From Ignavibacteria bacterium (lineage in GTDB: Bacteria; Bacteroidota; Ignavibacteria; Ignavibacteriales; Melioribacteraceae): 8,173 nucleotides of DNA. Below, one piece after another: positions 1 through 7,500 of this stretch. Every line of letters starts with the position of its first letter. Within the stretch, counting starts at the first letter, position 1. The stretch is from the NCBI GenBank assembly GCA_027347805.1, contig DAIEQP010000318.1, positions 1-8,173 on the forward strand, written 5' to 3'. A program made the position numbers and the translations under genes. The notes under the pieces were generated by a model that did no database searches, was not told the DNA's origin, and saw only the letters and a list, made by a program, of their open reading frames with translations.

Positions 1-205
1 GCACTAGAAAATGTACATGGTTTTTATCTGTCCCTATTTCTAAAAAGTGTATTTGATATCGCTTCGCTATTTCTATACATGTTTCTTTGAGCGTTTCATC
101 TACTGCTTTACTAAATACTACTTTCCGATACTTTGCTGGTATTACAACATGATACAGCAACACTGTAACATCATGTGACTTGTGTATGTATTCACTCTTT
201 GACAT
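1..205 (-). CDS. tnpA: IS200/IS605-family transposase TnpA, N-terminal part (cut by window start)
   Basis: Reading the minus strand from the ATG at 205 gives 68 codons without a stop, running off the left edge. The product begins MSKSEYIHKSHDVTVLLYHV and reaches KNHVHFLV. The His-x-His pair (H63, H65) is the HUH metal-binding motif of Y1 single-strand transposases, and the YHVVIPAKYRK stretch is typical of the IS200-like TnpA fold. These enzymes are about 130-150 residues long and cut and rejoin single-stranded DNA with a catalytic Tyr further downstream, which lies outside the window. I cannot therefore tell whether the gene is intact. No good ribosome binding site precedes the ATG, which is common in this family, where expression is kept low. 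Hairpins directly upstream fit the element's left end. No tnpB is visible in the part shown. Confidence 0.88.
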   Translation of the reverse strand, partial: MSKSEYIHKSHDVTVLLYHVVIPAKYRKVVFSKAVDETLKETCIEIAKRYQIHFLEIGTDKNHVHFLV

Positions 206-213
206 ACACTAAT

Positions 214-248
214 TTAATTCTTTTCGCCGCAAGCGGCAGGGAATTTAA
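214..248. repeat. Imperfect palindrome at the left end of the IS200/IS605 element
   Basis: The core GCCGC-AA-GCGGC (226-237) is a perfect inverted repeat. It is flanked by weaker pairing (221-223 with 238-240) and by an outer arm, TTAATTC (214-220) against GAATTTAA (241-248), with one bulged base. It lies only about 10 bases upstream of the tnpA start codon. Family knowledge: IS200/IS605 elements have no terminal inverted repeats but carry subterminal hairpins that TnpA recognises on one strand. The exact element tip and cleavage tetranucleotide cannot be fixed from this copy alone. Confidence 0.6.
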
Positions 249-261
249 CTCTTAGTGTTAA
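245..261. repeat. Second small hairpin near the element's left end
   Basis: TTAAC (245-249) and GTTAA (257-261) form a 5-bp inverted repeat around a 7-base loop, directly next to the larger palindrome. It may be part of the same transposon-end structure or chance pairing in AT-rich DNA. Confidence 0.25.
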
Positions 262-330
262 ATAAACCGGGGAACTTTCCTATGACTACTATGTGATTGC
301 TCTAATAAGTTTAAAATTTTTAAAACAGAG

Positions 331-450
331 ATGGAATACGGTATAGATAATTTTTTTTATACAGAGCTTTCGCGTGCAGCCGAATACCTCGTTGTTTTAG
401 GTATCAAAAAAGAAATTACAAACAATTCAAAAAATTGGAGTGAACAGTAA
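331..450 (+). CDS. Doubtful 39-residue ORF next to the IS end
   Basis: An ATG at 331 opens a 39-codon frame ending in TAA at 448-450. The product begins MEYGIDNFFYTELSRAAEYL and ends NNSKNWSEQ. The frame stays open upstream to a stop at 283-285, so it could also be the tail of something longer. The middle (TELSRAAEYLVVLGIKKE) looks amphipathic and protein-like, and this patch is less AT-rich than what follows. There is only a weak purine stretch (ACAGAG) before the ATG. I do not recognise a family. It may be a genuine small gene, a remnant truncated by the IS insertion, or chance. Confidence 0.2.
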   Translation: MEYGIDNFFYTELSRAAEYLVVLGIKKEITNNSKNWSEQ

Positions 451-1040
451 CTGTTTTAGTGAGAACAATAGTAAACATAATACGATCTTACATTTTTATA
501 AAAAGTAAATTTGTCTATTTATCTATTTATAAAATAGATTATTTAAAAAGTTTTTTTCTTTTTTGTATTAACATTGACATTATTTAACAAGACTGCTAAT
601 TTCCAATTGTAGATCACTCTTATATTTTTCATCTACTTAGTAAATCTTTTTTAATAGAACTAAGTGGAAGAACCGATGCACAATAAAGCATTACAACAAG
701 AAAAAAAAATCATTCTCCTTGTTAAGAAAGAAAATTGTGATAAATATTTTTTCTTTCATGCTCTCAATAAGTTGAATTTCCTATCCGCAATTGGTTTTCT
801 GCGCGCTTCTTCTAGAGATACAACTAATAATTTTACATCCCGGAAGACTATCCATCGTTTCAATCCACCTATCATCTTTCCGACAATGACCAATATTAAA
901 ATAAATATTGAGCGTTACCTTCTTAATAATTTTAGACAGCATTACATTAAAAATAATTACATCAAAAAAAGAATACTGATTATATAATACTAGCTTTAGT
1001 AAATAACGCATTTAATGGTAAGCTATTCTTTTATAGAAGT
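451..1040. other. AT-rich region without a convincing gene
   Basis: This stretch is very AT-rich, with long A and T runs, and holds no ORF I would defend. A 107-codon GTG frame at 664-987 has low-complexity Lys/Asn/Ile/Phe composition and no family resemblance. A 76-codon minus-strand frame at 781-1011 overlaps it and is equally unconvincing. Within the region, 780-900 is visibly richer in G and C than its flanks and contains a further short minus-strand frame (914-756), possibly a decayed gene. A TTGACA at 574-579, 17 bases before TAATTT at 597-602, is a weak promoter-like pair. TAAATTTG at 506-513 matches the Bacteroidota -7 consensus TAnnTTTG but has no clear upstream element. Both could be chance in such sequence. 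Confidence 0.5.
521..539. repeat. AT-only hairpin followed by T-rich tract
   Basis: ATCTATTT (521-528) and AAATAGAT (532-539) are perfect 8-base inverted repeats around a 3-base loop. TCTATTTA also occurs twice in tandem at 514-521 and 522-529. A T-rich run follows from 551. The stem has only two G/C pairs, so a strong intrinsic terminator is doubtful. It could end rightward transcription from the small ORF or be a chance palindrome. Confidence 0.25.
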
Positions 1041-1071
1041 AATGTAATTATTAAAAATAATTCCGCACATT
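1041..1071. promoter_or_regulatory. Palindrome just upstream of the first gene of the fdh cluster
   Basis: AATTATT (1046-1052) and AATAATT (1056-1062) are perfect inverted repeats around AAA. AATGT (1041-1045) and ACATT (1067-1071) extend them to a 12-bp stem with a 4-base bulge (CCGC). The structure ends three bases before the Shine-Dalgarno sequence of the 1090 gene. Its place in the leader of the cluster suggests an operator or mRNA structure, but it matches no binding site I can name and is not an FNR box (TTGAT-N4-ATCAA). Confidence 0.3.
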
Positions 1072-1089
1072 CAGAGGAGATAAATTAGT

Positions 1090-1581
1090 ATGGATCCTAA
1101 AGAAAACTTCCCAATTATTTTAGTTCTCGGATCTTTATGGGGATTTTTTGAAATGATTTCACTCCCGGTTTTTATATTATGCTCGTTGGGATTATTATTT
1201 CTCCTTTTAGGTAGAAGATTAGTAGATGTTCCCAGAACTAGCATTTTAATGGGTCTGATTGTTTGTTTCTACAAAACGTATGGTAACAATTTTTTTGTTT
1301 GTCGATGGGTGGGAGTTATGGCACTTGCCGGATCGTTTGATCTTTATAGAAGTTTAGTATTCAAATCGAATTGGGTTTCAGACGGGACAGGTAGAATTAT
1401 CAACTATTCATTAAACAGCGTATTGCTCGTAGCATTAATTAGTGGTTTAATATCAACACATATCGGTTCTTTTAGTGGTCCAAAGGTAAAAAAATATAAT
1501 ACTTTGTTACCAAGAAAATTATTTCCCGAAATTTATATAACCGCAACAATTTTATTATGGATTGTGGCTTCAGTTAATTGA
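1090..1581 (+). CDS. Uncharacterised multi-pass inner-membrane protein, first gene of the cluster
   Basis: 163 residues, strongly hydrophobic, with about five to six likely membrane segments (roughly residues 7-24, 25-41, 50-61, 69-86, 104-124 and 146-162). There are no obvious catalytic motifs. The start ATG has a good Shine-Dalgarno sequence (GAGGAGA, 1074-1080, 9-base spacer). The N-terminal GSLWGFFEM followed by a hydrophobic hairpin, and the later SILMGLIVCFYKTYG and ALAGSFDL, recall a broad group of small uncharacterised membrane proteins, some resembling ECF-transporter substrate-binding (S) components. That resemblance is from memory and weak. It ends 28 bases before the likely fdhD start and runs in the same direction, so it is probably co-transcribed with the formate dehydrogenase genes. 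Position would allow a role in supplying formate, Mo/W or selenium, but nothing in the sequence shows a substrate. Confidence 0.75.
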   Translation: MDPKENFPIILVLGSLWGFFEMISLPVFILCSLGLLFLLLGRRLVDVPRTSILMGLIVCFYKTYGNNFFVCRWVGVMALAGSFDLYRSLVFKSNWVSDGTGRIINYSLNSVLLVALISGLISTHIGSFSGPKVKKYNTLLPRKLFPEIYITATILLWIVASVN

Positions 1582-1609
1582 ATAATGATTCTCTTTAATG
1601 TGGAATAAA

Positions 1610-2479
1610 ATGTTAGCGGATAAAAAAATAATTTTTAGAGGGCATTCCCGTAATAATCAAATGGGGAATGTATTGTCTATCCCCGAATCCGACTGGGTAG
1701 CTAATGAAGCTATACTTACAATCTCTGTAAATAATGAAGAGCTAACCAGTTTTTCTTGTAGTCCCGATAATCTTGAAGAAATGGCGACCGGTTTTATTTT
1801 TTCCGGCGGTATAATTTCTAATCTGAGGGATATTGAACTGCTAAAACTTTGTAATGATAGTAATAAAGTAAGTTTTATATTGAAGAAAAATATCCCGTTC
1901 AATAATAATATCTGGCAGAAAAACCAAACAATAACTTCAGGATGCGGGCAAGGAAAATCAATTAATATTCAAATGCTCAAGAAGAAAATTCCAAGAATTA
2001 CCGGGCACCTGCAAGTAAGCCCGGATTATATTTGTGATTTATTTTCCGATCTTAAAATTATTTCGCAAGGTTATAAAAATACCGGGTGTATCCATCTCGC
2101 TGCTCTTATTAAAAAAGAAGGTCCATCAATTGTCCGCGAAGATATCGGCAGGCACAATGCAATTGATAAAGTTGTTGGCGCCGGTTTAAGATTGTCTGTT
2201 GATTTTTCAAAATACGTTTTATGCTGCTCGGGCAGAATTTCATCGGATATGATTCTAAAAGCCGGAAGAGCAGGTATACCTATCGTTGCATCAAGAGCGG
2301 CTCCAACTAGTCTTGCCGTGGAAATTGCAAACGAATTAAATATTACGCTTTTAGGTTTTGTGCGCGGACAGAAATTCAATATTTACTCTTTACCAGATCG
2401 AATTTCATTTCAAAATGATATGTGCTTGACAAATAATTATATCGATGAAGAAGAAAGCATTAATACAATCAACAACTAA
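1610..2479 (+). CDS. fdhD: FdhD, sulfurtransferase for formate dehydrogenase cofactor
   Basis: FdhD passes sulfur from a cysteine desulfurase to the bis-MGD cofactor, a step required for formate dehydrogenase activity; it acts in the cytoplasm. The family signature is clear: NTGCIHLAAL, then REDIGRHNAIDKV, then CCSGRISSDMILKAGRAGIPIVASRAAPTSLAVEIA. The flexible loop reads TSGCGQG, so a single Cys (C112 counted from this start) stands where E. coli has a CxxC pair. The length, about 289 residues, is normal. I chose the ATG at 1610 over the in-frame ATG at 1598 because GGA at 1602-1604 sits 5 bases before it, while 1598 has no ribosome binding site; the earlier start would add only MWNK. The C-terminal tail (after about residue 270) is polar and Asn-rich and probably variable. 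It is followed after 31 bases by the porin gene. Confidence 0.95.
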   Translation: MLADKKIIFRGHSRNNQMGNVLSIPESDWVANEAILTISVNNEELTSFSCSPDNLEEMATGFIFSGGIISNLRDIELLKLCNDSNKVSFILKKNIPFNNNIWQKNQTITSGCGQGKSINIQMLKKKIPRITGHLQVSPDYICDLFSDLKIISQGYKNTGCIHLAALIKKEGPSIVREDIGRHNAIDKVVGAGLRLSVDFSKYVLCCSGRISSDMILKAGRAGIPIVASRAAPTSLAVEIANELNITLLGFVRGQKFNIYSLPDRISFQNDMCLTNNYIDEEESINTINN

Positions 2480-2510
2480 CTGTAAACAATAACAAAGTTA
2501 TGGAGTGTAA

Positions 2511-3611
2511 ATGAAGACATTGTTAACAATCATCGTTGGCATACTGCTTAATGCAGCTTTATTAGCGCAAGGATTAGAATTAAAACCTTATGGTTTTGTA
2601 AAAGGTGATGCAGTTTATTCATCGCAAGGCGTTCTATCTTTTGGAAATCCCAACCTTTCCTCGCCCCAGATTGCAAATGGTGTTGATGAAAGTGCTGTTG
2701 GCTTTACCGCTAAACATACTCGTTTTGGATTAAAAGGTTTAACCGGTACAGATATTAAAGTAGGCGGAGTTATTGAACTTGATTTTTTCAGTGCCGGCGG
2801 TTTCGATCCAAATGTTAATCCCAGAATTCGTTTAGCGTATGCTTCGGTAGCATGGGAAAATCTTGAATTAAGGTTCGGGCAACAATGGGATATCTATTCA
2901 CCTTTGAACGCGACAACAAACAACACAAATGGTAATCTATGGTTCGGAGGTAATTTAGGATTCCGCCGCGGTGCAATTCAATTACACTACAAAATACGGG
3001 CTGAGGGATTTCAACCGATGATACAACTTGCTCTTGCCGAAGCTGTAAGAGAAACCGGTACTGGAATTGGTGATGATAATAAAGCAATGCTGCCGATGGT
3101 TCAAGGTCGTTTTTCCTCTAAGTTTTTAGAAAATAAAACCATTGGAATTTATTTCGTCTATTCCAGCCTTACCCCAAAACCAGATACTTCCTCATTCGAT
3201 TATACCTCCTCCGGATTCGGTATTGATTTCACACTGCCATTCCATAAATATTTTGAAGTCCATGGTGAATTAAATATGGGAACAAATCTGAATAATTCCG
3301 ATTTCTTTACGATAGCCGGTAAAGGTAAAAACGGAGACGACCGAAAGAATCTAAGTTTTTGGACCAACATTACTTCTAAGTTATCGGATCAATTCAATTT
3401 TGTTTTAGGAATTGGAGTTGATAAAAATCAAACCGACAAAATTGCAAACGGTGTGATAGAACAGAATTTTGTTATCTACGGAGATTTTATTTTCCCAATT
3501 ACAAAAGAATTTTCTCTTTCTCTAGAGTTAGGGAGCATTACTACAAGCGTAAAAGGATTTAATGATAGAACTGCCGTGATTGGCATTTTCTCCGGCAAAG
3601 TAAACTTCTAA
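2511..3611 (+). CDS. Outer-membrane beta-barrel porin-like protein inside the fdh cluster
   Basis: 366 residues with a Sec signal peptide (MKTLLTIIVGILLNAALLA, probable cut before QG at 19/20). A barrel-like body of alternating hydrophobic and polar residues follows, with turns rich in Gly, Asn and Asp and a C-terminal Phe (GKVNF), the usual outer-membrane insertion signal. The mature start (LELKPYGFVKGDAVYSSQG), ARHTRFGLKG-type strand (here AKHTRFGLKG) and LRFGQQWDIYSPL resemble DcaP-like and other general porins, but I cannot assign a subfamily with certainty. There is no TonB box or plug domain, so passive diffusion is more likely than active uptake. The start has GGAG at 2502-2505 with a 5-base spacer. 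It lies between fdhD and fdhE with gaps of 31 and 12-18 bases, so it is very probably in the same transcript. The substrate is unknown; formate or an oxyanion is possible (inference). Confidence 0.85.
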   Translation: MKTLLTIIVGILLNAALLAQGLELKPYGFVKGDAVYSSQGVLSFGNPNLSSPQIANGVDESAVGFTAKHTRFGLKGLTGTDIKVGGVIELDFFSAGGFDPNVNPRIRLAYASVAWENLELRFGQQWDIYSPLNATTNNTNGNLWFGGNLGFRRGAIQLHYKIRAEGFQPMIQLALAEAVRETGTGIGDDNKAMLPMVQGRFSSKFLENKTIGIYFVYSSLTPKPDTSSFDYTSSGFGIDFTLPFHKYFEVHGELNMGTNLNNSDFFTIAGKGKNGDDRKNLSFWTNITSKLSDQFNFVLGIGVDKNQTDKIANGVIEQNFVIYGDFIFPITKEFSLSLELGSITTSVKGFNDRTAVIGIFSGKVNF

Positions 3612-3629
3612 TCTAAATAAGGAATGACA

Positions 3630-4544
3630 TTGAACGAGATAAACACAATTGAGGGTAATTTAAAATTATTGGAACCGTTAGCTCTGGATCTTAATAAATA
3701 CTTTAATAAAGGTCGTACCCTAACCTTATTTAAAAGATTACCTCTATGTGATGAAACCGCGAATACAACTCAAAGGTTATTGGATGGAAGCTATTTACTG
3801 AGTCCTTGCGGTATTGAATTGGACAATAATGAATGTAACTCTCTTGCATTGGAGCTTATTGATATACTTAAGCTACATCTCATTGATCGTACAGATGAAA
3901 TTGCTGCAATAAATAATCTTTTAATTAACGAACAAATCATTTCTCATGACATAGTTCTTAAAGCACTAAAGAATGAAGGAAATGAAATCCGAAAACAAAT
4001 AAGTCATGCAAATATTTCCGAGGACTTGTTCACATTCTATTTAGTTTACCTTACCCGTCCATTCAGAGAACAAGCGGCAAATTTCTTAACGGAAAAAATT
4101 GATAAGCTAAATTGGCAATACGGGTATTGTCCGGTTTGCGGGCACTGGCCTGCACTCGGGCACATTAACTCGGAAGGTGGAGAAAGAACTCTGTGGTGTT
4201 TATGCTGCGATACAAAATGGAAATTTAAAAGAACACAATGCGCTTTTTGTTTGAATGAGAATCACGAGTTTCTCGAAATCATCAACCCTGTAAATGAGGA
4301 ATCGTTCAGAATACAAGTGTGCAAAAAATGTAAAAGGTATTTAAAAGAAGTTCGCAGCAATGTAGAAGTAAAAAACTTTCCGTTTGATAAAATGTATCTT
4401 GGAACAATCCCGCTTGACATGATCGCCGAGAAAGAAGGATACATACAAGAATCAATTCTTACCGTTAGATATGATAACCCGGACGGAAATGAATTACTGA
4501 TGTACCGTCAGAAAGCAACGAAAGAAAAAATAATTTTTAACTAA
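3630..4544 (+). CDS. fdhE: FdhE, formate dehydrogenase maturation factor
   Basis: FdhE is a cytoplasmic, rubredoxin-like metal-binding protein that binds the catalytic subunit of Tat-exported formate dehydrogenases and is needed for their activity. The N-terminal half is helical, with the family-typical YLTRPFREQAANFL. The C-terminal half has four CxxC pairs: CPVC (167/170), CLCC (190/193), CAFC (204/207) and CKKC (231/234), enough for two metal sites. Length is about 304 residues, close to E. coli FdhE (309). The start needs care: an ATG at 3624 directly abuts the only Shine-Dalgarno sequence (AAGGA, 3619-3623), leaving no spacer, while an in-frame TTG at 3630 sits 6 bases from it and is preferred. 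The difference is two residues. It is followed after about 50 bases by fdnG, its expected partner. Confidence 0.93.
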   Translation: MNEINTIEGNLKLLEPLALDLNKYFNKGRTLTLFKRLPLCDETANTTQRLLDGSYLLSPCGIELDNNECNSLALELIDILKLHLIDRTDEIAAINNLLINEQIISHDIVLKALKNEGNEIRKQISHANISEDLFTFYLVYLTRPFREQAANFLTEKIDKLNWQYGYCPVCGHWPALGHINSEGGERTLWCLCCDTKWKFKRTQCAFCLNENHEFLEIINPVNEESFRIQVCKKCKRYLKEVRSNVEVKNFPFDKMYLGTIPLDMIAEKEGYIQESILTVRYDNPDGNELLMYRQKATKEKIIFN

Positions 4545-4595
4545 AGAATCGTATTGTGTAAAAAGATTTACTAATAACCAAAAAGGAAAATGCAT

Positions 4596-7500
4596 ATGAA
4601 AATATCTCGACGTGGCTTTTTAGGCGCTACCGGCGCCGGCACTGTTGGAGGAATAGTTTCACTCTTCGGTGTTCCCAAAAGTGTTAAAGCAGCTGAGATA
4701 CCGGAAATTAAAACCGTGCAATCCACCGAGAGCACAACCATATGTCCCTTCTGCGGAGTTGGCTGTGGTCTTATTGTTTCGGCACGAGAAGGCAAAGTGA
4801 TCAATATAGAAGGAGATCCTGACCATCCTATCAACGAAGGATCACTCTGCTCAAAAGGAATGGCTCTTTTTCAGATTGCAGTTAACGAAAGACGGCTCGG
4901 CAAAGTTAAGTACCGCGCAGCCGGCAGTTCTGAGTGGGAAGAAAAATCGTGGGATTGGGCTTTGCCGGAAATAGCAAAACGTGTTAAGAAAACACGCGAT
5001 GCAACATTTATTGCTAAAGAAGAAGACAAGTTAGTTAACAGAACAAATGGAATTGCATGCCTCGGCGGTGCAGCTCTTGACAACGAGGAATGTTATCTCT
5101 ATTCAAAATTTGCAAGGTCGCTTGGCATTACTTATTTAGAACACCAGGCGCGAATATGACATAGTTCTACAGTGGCCAGTTTGGCTGCTACGTTTGGACG
5201 AGGCGCAATGACAAACCATTGGATTGATATCATCAATGCAGATGTTGCTATGGTTATGGGTTCAAATATTGTTGAAAACCATCCGATTGCCTCTAAATGG
5301 CTTACACGTGCTAAAGAAAGAGGTGCAGTTATTATTAATTGCGATCCCCGTTATACAAGAACATCATCCTTTGCAGATATCTATTGCAAATTCCGGAGTG
5401 GAACCGATATTGCTTTTGTTAATGGAATAATTAATTATGCTTTGGAAAACAATTTTATAAATAAAGATTACGTCCTCGATAAAACAAATGCTTCGTTCTT
5501 GATATCCGATAAATATTCTTTCAATGACGGATTGTTTAGCGGATATAATGCTGATACCCGAGCTTACGATAAAACCAATTGGGCTTTCGAGCTTGATGCA
5601 GGCGGACTTCCGAAAAAAGATTTGACATTACAACATCCTCGCTGCGTTTATCAATTAATGAAAAAGCATTTCAGCCGGTATGATATTGACACCGTTTGCA
5701 GAATTACCGGCGCACCGAAAGATGTATATGAAAAAGTCTGCCGTACTTATACTTCAACCTGGGTTCCGAATAGAGTTGCAACATGGTTGTATGCGATGGG
5801 AACAACACAGCATACACACGGGACACAAAATATCCGTTCGTATTCAATACTTCAGTTGCTGTTAGGAAATGTCGGTCTTGCCGGAGGCGGTATTAATGCT
5901 CTACGCGGAGAATCTAATGTTCAAGGTTCCACCGATATGGGATTATTATTTCATCTGTTGCCCGGTTACCTTGCATCTCCCACAAAAGCTGATCAGTCGC
6001 TGGAGGATTATAAGAAAAATAACACTCCTAAAACCAACGATCCTAAATCTGCCAACTGGTGGGGCAACTATCCTAAATATATTACTTCATTGTTGAAAGC
6101 ATGGTACGGAAATAATGCGCGGCCGGATAATGATTTTGGCTTTAACTATCTGCCGAAACGAAGTGCCGATTATTCCCACATCTCACTTTTTGAAACAATG
6201 TATTCAGGGAAGATAAAAGGATTGTTCCTTTTCGGTCAAAATCCTGCAGTTGGCGGACCAAATTCCAATAAAGAAAGAAAAGCACTTGAAAAACTTGAGT
6301 GGATGGTTGCTGTTGATATTTTCGAAACCGATACTTCCGTTTTCTGGAAACGGCCCGGTATTGATCCGGCTGATATTAAGACAGAAGTGTTTTTACTGCC
6401 TGCTTGTTCTTCGGTTGAAAAAGAAGGAAGTGTTTCGAACAGCGGCAGATGGGTACAATGGAGATACAAAGCAATTGAACCGATCGGTGAATCAAGATCC
6501 GATCTATGGATTCTCGATGCTCTTCATAAATCGGTTAAAAAAGAATATGCTAAAGGCGGTACATATGTTGAACCGATTATGAATCTTGATTGGAATTATG
6601 GCAATGGTACAGATATAGACTTTCATAAAGAACCCGATGTTCATCTTGTTGCCCGTGAAATAAATGGAAAGTTTATTCAAGATAAAGATGTAATGATTTT
6701 GAAAGATTTAAAATCATTCAAGAAAGGCGTTCAAGCTCCGTCATTTGCCGCACTGCAAGATGACGGTTCTACAAGTTGTGGTTCGTGGATTTACTGCGGT
6801 TCATATACGGGACATACGCCTGAAAAAAATAATATGGCCCGCCGAAAGAAAAAAGATGCTATCAATAATATTGGTCTTTATCCCGAATGGTCCTGGGCTT
6901 GGCCGGTCAACAGAAGAATAATTTACAACCGCGCTTCAGTTGATTTAACTGGAAAACCATTGGATCCGAAACGATGGGTTGTAAGATGGAATGACGTTAC
7001 TAAGAAATGGGAAGGCGACGTACCGGATGGGCCATGGCCTCCGGATGAAAAATATCCGTTCATCATGAAGCCCGATGGTCATGCATGGCTCTTTGCACCT
7101 AACTTAAACGACGGACCAATGCCTGAACATTATGAACCTCTTGAAAGCCCAGTAGATAATTATTTATCGAGTCAGCAAGTTAACCCGGCTGTTAAACTTT
7201 GGCATAAAGTTAATCCGGAAGGCAATCCGGTTGGCGATGCTATTAATTTTCCGATTATTGGGACAACATACAGAGTAAGCGAGCATTGGCAAGCCGGTGC
7301 AATGACACGCAATATTCCGTGGCTGGCTGAATTAGTTCCCGATGTATTCGTTGAACTTGGTGTTGACTTAGCTGATCAAAAGAGAATTAAAAACGGTGAT
7401 AAAGTTACAGTTGCTACTGCGCGTGGTTCAATAGATGCTTATGCACTTGTTACACGCCGTTTTCAACCTTTCCATCTAAACGGTAAAACAGTTCACGAAG

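Noticed and set aside
514..529. CRISPR or tandem-repeat array
   Set aside because: Only two 8-base units in low-complexity sequence, with no spacers or regular spacing.
521..560. Intrinsic terminator
   Set aside because: The stem is almost all A-T and the T run starts 11 bases after it, so it does not meet the usual form; kept only as a hairpin.
574..602. Sigma-70 type promoter TTGACA-17-TAATTT
   Set aside because: The -35 is perfect but the -10 matches only three of six bases, it lies about 490 bases from the first real gene, and such matches are frequent in AT-rich DNA; mentioned only in the regional entry.
664..987. 107-codon GTG frame on the plus strand
   Set aside because: Low-complexity composition dictated by AT-rich DNA, no ribosome binding site, no family resemblance, and overlap with equally open minus-strand frames.
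781..1011. 76-codon minus-strand frame
   Set aside because: No recognisable motif; the composition changes abruptly along its length, and another minus-strand frame in the same place looks more protein-like.
4590..4592. ATG at 4590 as the fdnG start
   Set aside because: Only 2 bases from the AAGGA ribosome binding site; the in-frame ATG at 4596 has an 8-base spacer and gives a cleaner Tat signal (MKISRRGFLG).
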